Of a stretch of 64,000 nucleotides of DNA, positions 1-10,906 are shown in pieces (the first letter of the stretch is position 1; each line of letters begins with the position of its first letter). The position numbers and the translations under genes are program-made. The notes beneath the pieces were generated by a model. It made no database searches and was not told the origin of the DNA. It worked only from the letters and a program-made list of their open reading frames with translations. The DNA is from Aegilops tauschii subsp. strangulata (taxonomy: Eukaryota; Streptophyta; Magnoliopsida; Poales; Poaceae). The stretch lies in the NCBI RefSeq assembly GCF_002575655.3, contig NC_053035.3:372659792-372723791 (forward strand), given 5' to 3'.

Positions 1-1616
1 AATCCTCAAAATATATTTGCACTAGTTTACTATAAAATAGTTTTATATCCAAAGGATTTGAAATTATTTGAATTTGGGCCAATTCAGACCATATTTAAAT
101 CCTGGGATTACAAGAAAAATAGAAAAGAAAAGAAAAAGAAAAAGAAAAAGGCCCAATGCACAGCCAGCCAGGCTAGCCTAGCAGGCCGGCCCAACTAGCC
201 AGCCCAGCGCACGCGCCCGTCAAGCCAAAAAAAAACAAATTTGTACGCCTCCATCTAATCTAAGTAGCCCATGTGAGACTCGAGGTCAACCGCCTCGTCC
301 AAAAGCTCTCTTTCTCTCACGCACTTACATGTGGGGCCCACCTGTTAGGCCGTCGTCCTCAATGCCCGCATAAATCCCACCACCCACGCCCAAGCTCCAT
401 GCCACCACTCATCCACGTTCTCCCACTTACCACTTAAGCCAGTGGTCGTGACCTGCCCGGTAAATAGCCCCACACCCCCTCTCTATTTCGTCCCACCTCA
501 CTTCGCGGGCCGCCGCCAGGCTGCCCTAGAACCAACCCCCAAAATCCTCTACACCACTGCTTCTGTTCTGGTGAAACTTCGGCGGGTCAACCACCGCATC
601 AACCAACCACCACCACCACCCGCACCCACACATTCCGGCGATCTTCCGACGTCGTCCGCACGCCCAGAGACCCCCGGAGCATTGACACCTGAGTTCCGCC
701 GCTGACGACAACGTAACTCCGATGAGCCCCATGGCCTTTTGGCGCGCGCGCGCGCGCACACAGACACACATCTTTGCCATCACCTTTCCCATGCTCGCGT
801 GCATCACCTTGACATTTTGCTTCATCCAAAACATGCCAGGAACGTGCACGTGGTCCACACCCGAAGCACACCGACGCCACCGTCGTCCCCAAGAGCAACC
901 ATCACCACCAACAGCTTCATCGCCCCCGATGATTTCGGCCACTTTTTCGATGACCTAGCGCCACCCGGTGAACCTCTGTCTAATATTAGTCATCCAATAT
1001 GGATCCAACACATTAGATAGATCACTTAAACGAGATGATATCTTTAGATCTGGGCCATCCAGATCATTTTAAATCCAACGTCCATGTTATGCTCCAGTTC
1101 CGAATCGGTATCGTCCAATCAGGGAGTGCCACGTATCCCTAGTTTAAACAAAAAAAAATTTAAATTAGTAAATGGCAGATTTATAGAAAAGCCCCTAAAC
1201 TTCAAAACATCATAACTTTTTACTTGCTAGTCCATATTAGGCGAAACTGTTTGTAAAATGAACCATATAGAATAAACTTTCTGCCAAAACAATAAAAATA
1301 CACTTTTGAATATTTAAAAATTAGAATTTAAACAAAATCATTTCAAACTTAAATAGGATATAACTTGCAAACTATAAATCCAAACTAAATGATCTTTTTG
1401 CAGAATAATTCCAGTGAATATATTTTCAAATGAACATAATATCACATTTGAATAATTTAAAACCAAATTTAAATATAGTTCAATAGTATCCAAATTCAAA
1501 TGGAATTTAAACTTAGTTTGGTACGATTTGTAAACCAAAAAGGTAAGCTAAATTATACCTTTTGGTGTGTAATTCAGAAACATAAAATTGAACTTATGAA
1601 ATATTTATGATAAAAT
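1..1616. other. LTR-like repetitive DNA, no gene recognised
   Basis: The first 960 bases are GC-rich with pyrimidine-rich stretches and a TATA-like tract near 460. From about 1140 the sequence becomes AT-rich with phrases typical of grass LTR-retrotransposon LTRs. No reading frame here resembles a known protein; open frames at 440-1020 overlap on both strands and look like compositional artefacts. The AT-rich part continues after the LINE insertion at 3184, so the LINE landed in it. The family was not identified. Confidence 0.45.
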
Positions 1617-1627
1617 AAAACTTTAGG

Positions 1628-3172
1628 CCGGATAGTCTATGCACTCGACTGTTAAAAAGTAAATATTATCCGAATGGCAAACTTGAAGGTATTGTCTTTC
1701 CTGGGAATGCGTCGTCTACATGGACTGCGGTTAGTCATGGACTTGATTTACTCAAGAAAGGCCTGATCTGGCGGGTTGGAGATGGAAAGAGCATCAGAAT
1801 GTGGAGGGACAGTTGGATCCCGAGACCGTTTTCGTATAGACCAATTTCACCACAAGGATTATGCAGGTTGAGGTTCGTATCTCAGCTTTTGAATGACAAT
1901 GGCTCCTGGAATGTGAACATGCTACAGTCTTTCTTTTTACCCTGTGACACTATGGAAATCATGAAAATTCGAGCATGTCCGAGAGGTGGTGAAGATGTGA
2001 TCGCATGGGGGCCAACAACTAATGGAGTTTTTTCTGTAAAGTCAGCTTATGATCTGGCTTTTGATGAGTCTTGTAGAACTACAACACAGGCTTCAAGTAC
2101 GGCACCTGATGGACGGCGAGCCTGCTGGAAGTTGATTTGGAAGAGCATGGTGCCACCGACGGTAAAGAATTTCGCTTGGCGCGTCTCAGTGAACTCGTTA
2201 CCCGCTTGGCAGAATAAATACAAACGAGGACTGGAGACGGAGGCAATCTGCCCTGTTTGTGGGCGAGAGACTGAAGACACTTTCCATGCTTTGTGTCGAT
2301 GTCCCATTGCTGTGCAACTTTGGCGTTGTATGTTGTCGAGTTGGAGCTTACCAAAGATTGAGGAGGTACGCAACACAGGAACGGAATGGCTACTTGAAGC
2401 TTTACACCACTATCTGATATTCAGAGATGCATGCTGCTGATGACCTTATGGAGGGTATGGCACAACCGGAATGAATTAACACATCAGAAAGAACCAGCGC
2501 CTATGGATGTTTCAAAGAGGTTTTTAATGAGCTATTTAGACTCTCTGTTGGTGCTGCAAAATTCTGAATGTGATCCAGCAAAAGGTAAACAAGTGATTTC
2601 TTACGAAGATTCCGTCAATACCTCGCATGCGACAATCCGCACAGGGGCAACACTGAAATGGTCTAAGCCGAAGGAGGGATGTACAGAACTGAATATAGAC
2701 GGTTCTTGGTCTGATGGTCGAGCCGGCGCCGGTATGGTTCTTCGGGACAGTAATGGCGAAATCATTTTCTCATCTTGTAGAGAGCTATTCTCCTGCAGGA
2801 ATGCTCTTGAGTCGGAGCTTTGTGCGTGCATGGAGGGGTTGTCGATTGCCATTCAGAGAACGGAGCTTCCTATTCATGTGGAGATGAACTCTTTAGTAGC
2901 AGTTAATATGCTCAATGAGGAGGATAGGGATAGATCCATCTTTGCTTCCTTGGTGCGGGAGATCAAGCTTCTGTTGAGTCTTCGGACAACCTTTGTGTCA
3001 CATATTTCTCGGGACCAAAATTTTGTCAGTGGTTTCTTGGCTAAATTTGCTAGGACAGAAAGTAGAACAATAGTTTGGTTAAACTCTGGCTTGTCAGAGG
3101 TACTCGATCTTTGTATTGCAGACTGTGGCGATTCTGCCATTTGAGTATATAATACATTTTCAACCGCAAAAA
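1628..3172 (+). mobile_element. 5'-truncated LINE (non-LTR retrotransposon) with 11-bp target duplication
   Basis: The element is flanked by AAAACTTTAGG at 1617-1627 and again at 3173-3183, a perfect 11-bp direct repeat. Its right end is a short A-run directly before the second repeat. Inside are the C-terminal zinc-binding domain of a LINE reverse transcriptase and an RNase H-like domain. The endonuclease and reverse-transcriptase core are missing, as expected when target-primed reverse transcription stops early. Confidence 0.9.
1655..3144 (+). pseudogene. LINE pol C-terminus (RT zinc-binding and RNase H domains), frameshifted
   Basis: The reading frame opens just after the truncated 5' end with the usual plant LINE phrase GLIWRVGDGKSIRMWRDSWIP and runs to a stop at 2438-2440. 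It contains a zf-RVT domain: KLIWKSMVPPTVKNFAWR, then CPVCGRETEDTFHALCRC. The second part (2431-3144) is in another frame and begins LWRVWHNRNELTH. It continues into an RVT_3-type RNase H domain (LNIDGSWSDGRAGAGMVLRD, then ALESELCACMEGL). A single frameshift near 2435 separates the two. Such proteins carry out reverse transcription and RNA removal during LINE insertion. This copy is dead by truncation and frameshift. Confidence 0.9.
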
Positions 3173-3374
3173 AAAACTTTAGGAAATTCAAATCTAATTA
3201 GAATTTAACTCAATCTTATCAGGACACATGATTCAATTCTTAATCCGATTTAAATGAAATAGTTTTCAGTTGAATTCTTGAACCAATCTTGAGCCAATGT
3301 GAAACCATTCAAAGTTGAACTAAAATTTCCAAGTTTATTTCAAATATAAATTCAAACCTAACTTGAATTCATAG

Positions 3375-3600
3375 CCCACTTCTGCAATTTCTCAAACACC
3401 CCATAGAGATCTGCTTTTCTCATGATGGCACTCAAACCATCCATGATGAGCAGGAAGAGGAGGGGGACAAGGGATCTCCTTGTCTCATCCCATGAGCGTG
3501 CCAAATTCTCCTGCCTAGGTGGATATTAATGAGGACGTGAGTGCTTGCAGATGATAGTAACAGAGGGAACCAGGAGCACTAACGTGGCCCAAATCAGTTT
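3375..3600 (-). pseudogene. LINE reverse-transcriptase fragment
   Basis: Read on the minus strand, this stretch gives GMRQGDPLSP followed, after a one-base shift, by LLFLLIMDGLSAIMRKAD. This is the palm motif region of plant LINE reverse transcriptases. The upstream part (3540-3630) also resembles LINE RT but is badly decayed. No start, end or target duplication was found. It is a separate LINE relic from the one at 1628-3172, which carries only the region downstream of this motif and lies on the other strand. Confidence 0.75.
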
Positions 3601-3635
3601 GAAGACATGTAGTGAATCGCAGCCTTAACCATATT

Positions 3636-4212
3636 TCTTTTTTGTGAGAAAAAATCTGATCTATTCATGAACTGTCAAGGTAGTACAAAGAACACTAGAA
3701 ATAAAAATTACATGCAGGTCAGTAGACCACCTACCGATGACTACAAGCACTGGAGCGAGCCCAAGGCGCGCCGCCGTCATTGCCCGTCCCTCATCGGAGC
3801 TGGGCAAACCTTGTTGTAATAGGTAGTCAGAAAGTCGTTGTGCTAAGGCCTCATAGGACCAATGCATCAGAACAACAACCGTTGCCGATGAAGAGAAGCG
3901 TAGTTCGAAAAGATCCAACCTACATACACACTGACAGACAAAGTCGAAGCGGATCGACCAAAGACAAACGCCAAACCCCATGAGATCCGCCGGAAATACA
4001 CCTCCACACGCCCTCTGACGACGCTAGAAGCACCATTGGGAAGCCGCTACCGCCTCGTCCTTCTAGGCATGGCACAAAGCCTAACAAAACTGAAAAAATC
4101 ACCTAAAAATAGAGCTCTCTCGCCGGCAAGGGCGGGGATCCACCGCGCCTCCATGGTCCTGGGACCATAGGAGACGAGGCGGACCGGCGGCGGTGCCGGC
4201 GAGAGGTTTTGG
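3636..4212 (-). mobile_element. GC-rich non-coding retroposon, oligo(A) tail at 3636
   Basis: On the minus strand this begins GC-rich with plant exon-like phrases (AAACCCTA around 4205, GCCGGCG) and becomes less GC-rich toward a tail ending in CTCACAAAAAAG. It lacks a long reading frame. The layout (GC-rich head, ~0.6-1.6 kb, A-rich tail) matches the retroposons at 8486-10040, 58224-59792 and 61820-63112. No clear target duplication was found, so the limits are approximate. Confidence 0.5.
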
Positions 4213-5287
4213 AAACCCTAGACAAGAGTCGCCTGGGTGTTCGCCTCGCACGAATGAAAGATTATGAACGACAACATTTCTGTGTTCAGTTTGTGTTTCC
4301 ATCACTTCCTCATCATCAGTTTCTTTCTAACCATTTTCATCTGTCTGTTGTGTTAGGTTATGAGAATCCTCCATGTCCTTAGTCATCCTTCCTGTTGGGC
4401 ACACCTTCATGTTCAACTATGGGATCACGATAAGATACTAGTCCACCTGTTGAGCACACCTTCATGTTCAACTACGGGATCACGATATGATACCAGTCCA
4501 CACGAGATTGCCTCTTCTCAAGTTCTTGAATCTTTGGAGCTAGGCTTTTGTCAGCCTTACTACTATCAGTTTTTGCACTCTAGCAGAGTAAATCAGCTCC
4601 ATATCTGAGTCGCAGAAATATCGTCAACCTCTTCCCTAGCAGAGTCGGTATTCTTTCCCTTTTCTTTCAGTTTGTTCAAATCTCCAACATCAGATTTCAA
4701 GTTCTCCACAGTTTGTTATCAAATGCATCATTCGTGATCACATCATTTGACTTTGAGGTTCTTTCGGTGGTGTCACGTAATACAACATAACAGCAATTGC
4801 CAACTGTCTTCTCTTTGTTATTACCATCACTTCCACATTCAGATCAGTCAGATTTCCAATACCTTGGCCCCAAATGTCAGTGATTTGTTATTACTACCAT
4901 TATTATCATCACTTCTTTTCAAACATTGTACACACGAAGATACTCATACGTGCGCACATACTACAGTCTACAGACGAGTACACTGCAAGTTGGCAGTTAA
5001 TGTAGACTTTATTTGATCGGATGGCGTGAGCGTGATTCAAATTAAGGGCGATGCAAGTTAATGCTCACTTTCCTTTTCTAGTATGTATACTACATTTAGC
5101 AGTAGAAAATACAGCTTCAGACATCAGTACACGTATGCAATACATATAGCTTACAAACAGGTACAAGGTGGCAATTAAAGGCTAGTCCTCTACTGGCTAA
5201 TTACACAAGGTCAACACTGGCGATTCTTGCAGCAACAAGATACTGGTAGAAAAAGCACATAATATGGCTGATATTCGATCGATCTAG
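4213..5287. other. Intergenic DNA with a two-unit tandem duplication; 3' flank of the SWEET gene
   Basis: No gene was recognised. A 55-bp unit is repeated at about 4393-4447 and 4448-4502 (both contain GCACACCTTCATGTTCAACT). The stretch 5050-5287 lies just downstream of the SWEET stop codon and should hold its 3' untranslated region. Confidence 0.5.
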
Positions 5288-7733
5288 CTAAACCTGGCTG
5301 ACCATCTTGCCGGCCTTCGTCGACCCCGTCGCACCGCGGTCGTCGCCATCGGCGACCTTGCTGTTCCTGCCGTCGACGGACATCTCCACGTCGTCGCCCT
5401 GCAGCTTGCCGGCGCCGGCAGCGTTGCCCTTGTTGTTCCGGTAGATGGCGTACAGGATGAGCTGCGCGGCGCCCAGGACGCTCCCGCACCCGTTGGGGAT
5501 CTGCCAAAGAAGAATAGAGCATCAATCGAACGGTCAAGCGCATCTGCAGAAGCAGTGACTGGCTAGGCGATATCTATAGGCATGTTTCATGGCGACGGCC
5601 GCACGCGCGCATGGGCGCTGCCTCGCCTCTTCGGCAGGGCCCATTTACTGGAGCACGTTGCGCGCTCAGCTAGCGTACGTGCATGCATGCCTGGATCGCA
5701 CATAGACAAGTCAAAACGAGTATTCATGCACCGGCCGGCCGGCAAGGGCATCTACTAGACTACAATGACAACGCAGTTAGTGCAGTCATTTTGTCCACTC
5801 ACAGTTTCCTTAGATGTTATGAAGTTATTCGACGCGAGTCGGCATCAGGAAAGAGAAACATCGATCCCACGGCACAGCAAAGTTGGATTAGAGGTGTGCG
5901 TGCGTGCGTGCGTGGACTAATAAGACTTACCGTGACGAAGAGGTCGTGGCCGAGCAAGCCGTAGATGAACCACGACGTGCCGCACAGGAACACCGCCAGC
6001 GACAGCAGGAACGGCATGTACTCCACGCTCTTCGTCTTGATCACCATCCTCTGCGAGAAATCAACAAGTCCCAGATCAGTAGTAAGCTACTAACATGTGC
6101 AAGTGCAAGGCAATGGAGGAATACATGCACGCATGCATGGACGAACAAAACGTACCATGATGGAGAGGGGCGAGGCGTACATGCAGATGGAGAAGACGGT
6201 CATGGCGAGGCCGGCGAGGAGCTTGCGTGCCGGGCCGTGCAGGGCGAGCATGGAGACGAGCGCCACGACCGTGAACACCGCCGCGACGGCCGACGCCAGG
6301 CCGAGCGTCCGGAGCCTCGCCTTCCTGTTCGACGCGAAGACGAGGAAGATCACCACGTACACCGTCTCGATCACCGCGCCCACGCCGTTGATCGTCGACA
6401 CCAAGACGTTGTTCGGGGACACGAAGGGCAGCCCGTACCTTCAAACGCACACCAACGCGGCAAGATCAAACTCTCTCACTTGTAACACGTCGAATTTTTG
6501 CACCATGCATCAACAAGATCGGAAGGGAACGGGAATAGTTTATGCACTTGGGTCGGCCTTAATTAGCTACGTGTACAACGGCATGTCTCTGCATAGAGAC
6601 ACGTTGCAGAAGCATGCAACAATGAAGTGAGGGTGGCAATTTCTAAAAAAATAGGCAAGAGATGAGATGGATCTCCAGCCTCGTAAACACAATCACGTGT
6701 TGTACTGTTGTTAACTTGAGAACCCCGAAAAAAAAAACTTGTTCTTGGAGAAAATTGAGAGGTTTTACCAGGCGGACAGGAGGCAGTTGAGGAGCGTCAT
6801 ATTGTATGGTACCCCGGAGAATTCCTCTGTTGATTTGTTACGAATGATCCTCCAGAAAGTAGGCCTGTGAACGGACAAATTACAGTTTTCACAGGTCTAT
6901 ATATTTCAGTAAGATTGTATAAAAGACTAACAGTAAAGTTGCAACTGTACTTTCTCAACAGCATGAATGGAATGATAATACTATCAGAAATTGGACACTG
7001 AAAATGACTTGTCTGAAATAAATAAATCGGAAGGTGGCAATATATGCATACAAAGGTGGGTGCCGGAAGTTTCTAGTTTATGTACGTAGCTAGATTAAAT
7101 TAAGAGGGTTAATAGATGCATGGACCCCAGGAATTCAAGCTCCTTTTCAGCAAATTCTAGGTTATTTCTTATATGATTATATATGAATTAGTAGTTGAGT
7201 GCACCAAAGGGTTGCGCATGTTATTCATGTGGTTTTACACATATGGAGTGTACGATTTGGACTCAGAAATATAATGTTTCCTGGTCTCACTGAAGAAAGA
7301 GAGAGCAAAATAGCTTAATTGTTGTTCTTCCAATAAAAGGGAGAAAAGTGTAGGGTCCAGTAACACTCTGCTGTCTTGACACCTTCACTCTAACCATCTC
7401 TTGTAAGTTACAGAGCTAGCTACCAAATAATTATTTAGAAGAAGAAAAAAGGTGGTAATGAAATACTTACACCGGGGATAGGAAGAGAAATAGAGCAATG
7501 ACATTGCCTGAAACAACAAAATCAAGCAGTAATTAGGTTGAAAGGACGTCCCAACAAGAACATCCACCAATGAGCAAACCACAGCACACAAGATAACCAA
7601 AATGGCTTCCTAATTACTACTTCCTCCGTCTCATAATATAAGAACGTTTTTAACACTAGAGTACCACATAGGAAAATGAAAATCAGGAACACTCACCCGA
7701 AATCCCAAACAAGAACTTGGCCACATCCTCCAT
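5288..7733 (-). CDS. SWEET1b: SWEET sugar transporter, clade I (SWEET1b type), six exons, 261 residues
   Basis: Exons on the minus strand are 7733-7697, 7507-7471, 6864-6769, 6438-6156, 6050-5931 and 5500-5288. All five introns are GT-AG, phases match, and the sum is 262 codons including TAG. The protein starts [20 protein letters not shown] and has two MtN3/saliva repeats giving seven membrane helices. Sugar-pocket residues described for SWEETs are visible: W57 and N74 in the first repeat, W178 and N194 in the second. The conserved prolines P26, P44 and P164 are present, as is the SPNN motif at 64-67. The tail after residue 215 is hydrophilic. SWEETs are bidirectional facilitators for mono- or disaccharides in plasma or vacuolar membrane; clade I members mostly move hexoses. 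Sequence and exon layout match rice SWEET1b as I know it. No stop or frameshift was seen, so the gene looks functional. Confidence 0.96.
7620..7662. repeat. Half of a Stowaway-type MITE inside SWEET intron 1
   Basis: The sequence CTTCCTCCGTCTCATAATAT preceded by TA matches one terminal inverted repeat of the MITE at 33950-34030. The inner AAGAACGTTTTTAACACTA is also shared, but the second terminus is missing. It lies in intron 1 (7508-7696) of the SWEET gene. Confidence 0.75.
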
Positions 7734-8485
7734 GTCTGACCTCCTGATCAGCCCCTAGCTTGCACCTCCAAAAAATTGTCTTCTCCTCGACGAACCCAGA
7801 ACAAAACCAAGATGGAAAGACAGACCTCCTCGAGAGCCCTGTTTCTTCTGAGCTGGGGATGCTAGCATGCAGGTTTTTCAGAAGCAGCAAGCAAGAACAG
7901 CTAAATGACAATGCTGTATGTGTTCGTATGTGTGGATGATGGATACATGGACGGCTGCATCGTATAAATAGGAAGAGTTGGATGGAGAGGAGGTAAGGTC
8001 AGGGGGGAGAGTAGCAGTGCCGGCCTATTGATTACGTTCTTATCTTGGCCACTCCATGAAAACGATGCCCCTGTGGACGTGGGAGTGCCGGGCAGTAAAC
8101 AGTAACGTTTCCAGCACTAGCATATGGGGAGGATCTTGTTTTGCTTATCACTAGCTAATTGGATTGGACACTATTGACATTTGACAAGAATGTACGTATG
8201 TCTTTCTGTGCTAGTAGCTCTTTTCCTTCAGTGTGTGTGGTCTGTATAGATCGTCCACATTATATTCATGCATCTGGAAGGATCTAAGACTTTTGCCATG
8301 CCCTTTTTCCGAAAAGAAAGGAAGAGTCAAATATTGTTAGCTAACAACGTTACCCGGGTCCGAGGGTGCTCCAGAGATCCAGAGGAGGCACCGAGCTTCC
8401 CTCACGGCGTACCACCACCGAATGCAGGATGAAGACGTCGTCGATACATCCAATGACCTGTGTTTATTTTCTGCTTGTGTAAGGA
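7734..8485 (-). promoter_or_regulatory. 5' leader and upstream region of the SWEET gene
   Basis: About 230 bases of leader-like sequence separate the possible TATA at 7963-7970 from the ATG at 7733. The region further upstream (to the retroposon at 8486) has no gene and no recognised mobile element. It contains several CATGCA/TACGTA palindromes common in plant promoters, to which I attach no specific function. Confidence 0.4.
7963..7970 (-). promoter_or_regulatory. Possible TATA element of the SWEET gene
   Basis: The minus strand reads CCTATTTATACG about 230 bases upstream of the SWEET ATG. It is the only TATA-like string in the near upstream region. The orientation is not canonical (TATTTATA), so the call is tentative. 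Confidence 0.35.
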
Positions 8486-10040
8486 TGGTTTTTCAATAAA
8501 GGGAATATATTAATATCAAGATGATATCAATTACACCCGGCCTCTGCAACAACATCATATACAGAGCAAGTCTAGACATGTTGGATGCACACAGCAAAAA
8601 AATGAAAAAAAAGAAAAAACGAAAGCCTCGTCAAAACAAAAAGAGACTCGCAACAATAAGAGCACCACCAATGGTGGCAACACCTAGACTCCGAAAAAGA
8701 TTCTCCAAAAACGACGCCTTCAGGAAGGTTATAGTGCACAAACACCATCATCGTCCGGTCCGACCATCCTAGTCAGATCCTGGGTTTTCACCCTGAAGAA
8801 GGTCCAATCTCCAAACAATGCCTTCAACAAGGAAACGACTATGAGGCCGCCATTGCCAGGTACAAGACCTAGGGCTTTCACCCCGAAACTGAGACCACCA
8901 AGAACAAAGTCTGTCAGTGTCGCCGCCCACTCGCCGAGATTACTGCTGCTAAGCTCCAATCGTCCGACACGCAAACTTCTTCCGATCTAGCCCATCCAGT
9001 CTTCTTCATACATCACCGCCATTACCAAGAAGTTTCACACAATATGAGTGCGTAGAACCTCTGGCCTTCGCTCCATAATGACATGCCCACCTACGTTAGA
9101 TCCCTGCTGACGAGGCGGATAGTGCGATGTGGTGGCGCCGCCGCTTGTACCTCATCACGGTGAACCGTGCACAGCGCCGAAGATCTCAGGAAACGCCACA
9201 CAAGGGTACCAGACAAGGAACATCTGTAGGCATCCGCAGATGGCATCATGCCCCTCACCTCCATCACAATGGGCGACAGCGGCTGGAGGCGCGCGCGTCG
9301 CCAGAATGTGACCGAACGCCGCTGTCCACGCCGGGATCGCGCCGCGATCTTGGCCACGAGCTCCACAGGCCATCCAGGATCCATGCAACCGCCAACAGAG
9401 CAACCGCCCACGCGCTCCAAGCGTCACAACCACGGTCGAGCCTTTTGGCAACCGTCGCCGTCGCTGTGAAGACAATGCCCATTGCCGAGCTGACTGGGCT
9501 AGCGGTGCGCCGTAGTGAGCACATATGGCAGACATGCTCTCTAATGTGCGCCAGCCAGCGATGTAAAGGAGGCACCCTCGGCACCAGAGGCCCATGATTG
9601 AGCCACCGTGGCAAGAGGTGGAAGGTTCGCCGTCCAGCAGGAGCACGCATGGACATGGAGCCGATGCAGTCCGCCTCGGATCCGTTTTCCGCTGCAATCA
9701 AATCACACGCACGGACGGGAGGAGATGCAGTCCATCTCACAAGGCATGGGATGATGTGGCTAACCATTATGAACACTGCTCGAATCAACCAACCGCCGGT
9801 GAGGAGCGCCTTGGGCAGTTAGTCGTCGCCGTCGGGCTAGAAGGGAAGATTCGAAAAAGAAAGACAACGTCCCGCCGCCGCCATCGGCCGCGGGCTTTGC
9901 CCGACGGCGTCATCCGGCGGCGGCGAGGGAAGAAGCACAGAGGAGACGGTCGGTGGAGGAGATCGGGGGCGCCGCCCGTGCCGTCCGTCCGGACGACGCG
10001 GGGGCCGTTCCAAAGAAGCGGAGGATGCACCTAATCGAAT
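8486..10040 (-). mobile_element. Large GC-rich non-coding retroposon, A-rich tail at 8486
   Basis: The minus strand runs from a GC-rich head near 10040 to a tail near 8486 that ends TAATATATTCCCTTTATTG plus AAAAA. The tail and the internal phrases around 8540 and 8780 (GGGTTTTCACCCTG on the plus strand) are shared with the element at 61820-63112, which has a verified target duplication. No conserved protein was recognised; the overlapping open frames on both strands reflect high GC. The outer limits are approximate because no clean target duplication was found. Confidence 0.6.
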
Positions 10041-10064
10041 GGGGTTGGGAAGTCCTGCGTAATA

Positions 10065-10222
10065 CTCCCTCCGTTCCTAAATATAAGTCTTTGTAAAGAT
10101 TTCACTATGAACTACATACGTAGCAAAATGAGTGAATCTACACTTTAAAATGCATCTATATACATCCATATGCGGTCCATAGTGCAATTTCTACAAAGAC
10201 TTATATTTAAGAACGGAAGGAG
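10065..10222. mobile_element. Stowaway MITE (158 bp)
   Basis: The ends are inverted repeats: CTCCCTCCGTTCCTAAATAT at the left, matched in reverse by ATATTTAAGAACGGAAGGAG at the right. TA flanks both sides (10063-10064 and 10223-10224), the Tc1/mariner signature. It has no coding capacity. Confidence 0.93.
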
Positions 10223-10860
10223 TACATCCGTAGACCCATGTTTGCCTCCTTGCAGTACTTATGCAGCATAATTATAGCTTACAAATTCAAATCATTTTTA
10301 GTAATTAGTGATCATAGCGGAGATCGATTGTATTTCTATCATGTCTTGTATTAGGAAATGAAGTTAATAATGCTATAGAATGTAGTTATTTTTAGGGCAC
10401 AAAACCCATTTTCATATATATTTTATATTATCTATAGAAAATATTGTATTTCATTTAAAAACACATGCTATAGGGCGCATTTTTGAAATGTTCATCCTTT
10501 CCTTATTATTTTTCCTGTTGGATGATGACAAATCTCTTGAGCTTCTTAATGTACGATTGACTTCTAACTCCTGACGGAGGACAGAGTATTCCTGGTGCAA
10601 TTTTTTTAACTATTAATATATGTGTATAATTAAAGTGCAAGCAATTCACGAAAACTTTGGTGGGGTTGGGAAGTCCTGCGAGGAGGCAAATATGGGTCTA
10701 TTACATGCATCCAGGGAGACGGCAAGAAGGCCCCTTTCCTACATTTGTCATGGCTTGACATGGCAGAGACCTAAAGACATCGCTCAATAGCAAAGAAGAA
10801 AACATGGAGTGTCAACAAGGCTTCGCACGGTGGATCACTTGACTCCATTACATGATATTC

Positions 10861-10862
<2 letters not shown>

Positions 10863-10904
<42 letters not shown>
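10863..10904. repeat. Poly(C) tract of 42 bases
   Basis: An uninterrupted run of C. Runs of this length are unstable in cloning and sequencing, so the exact length is uncertain. Confidence 0.95.

Positions 10905-10906
<2 letters not shown>

Noticed and set aside
442..1020. Overlapping open frames on both strands near the left edge
   Set aside because: Composition-driven: GC-rich and low-complexity, mutually overlapping, no domain and no splice or promoter logic.
9091..10034. Long open frames on both strands (up to 180 codons)
   Set aside because: They lie in the GC-rich head of a retroposon, overlap in several frames and share no recognisable protein motif.
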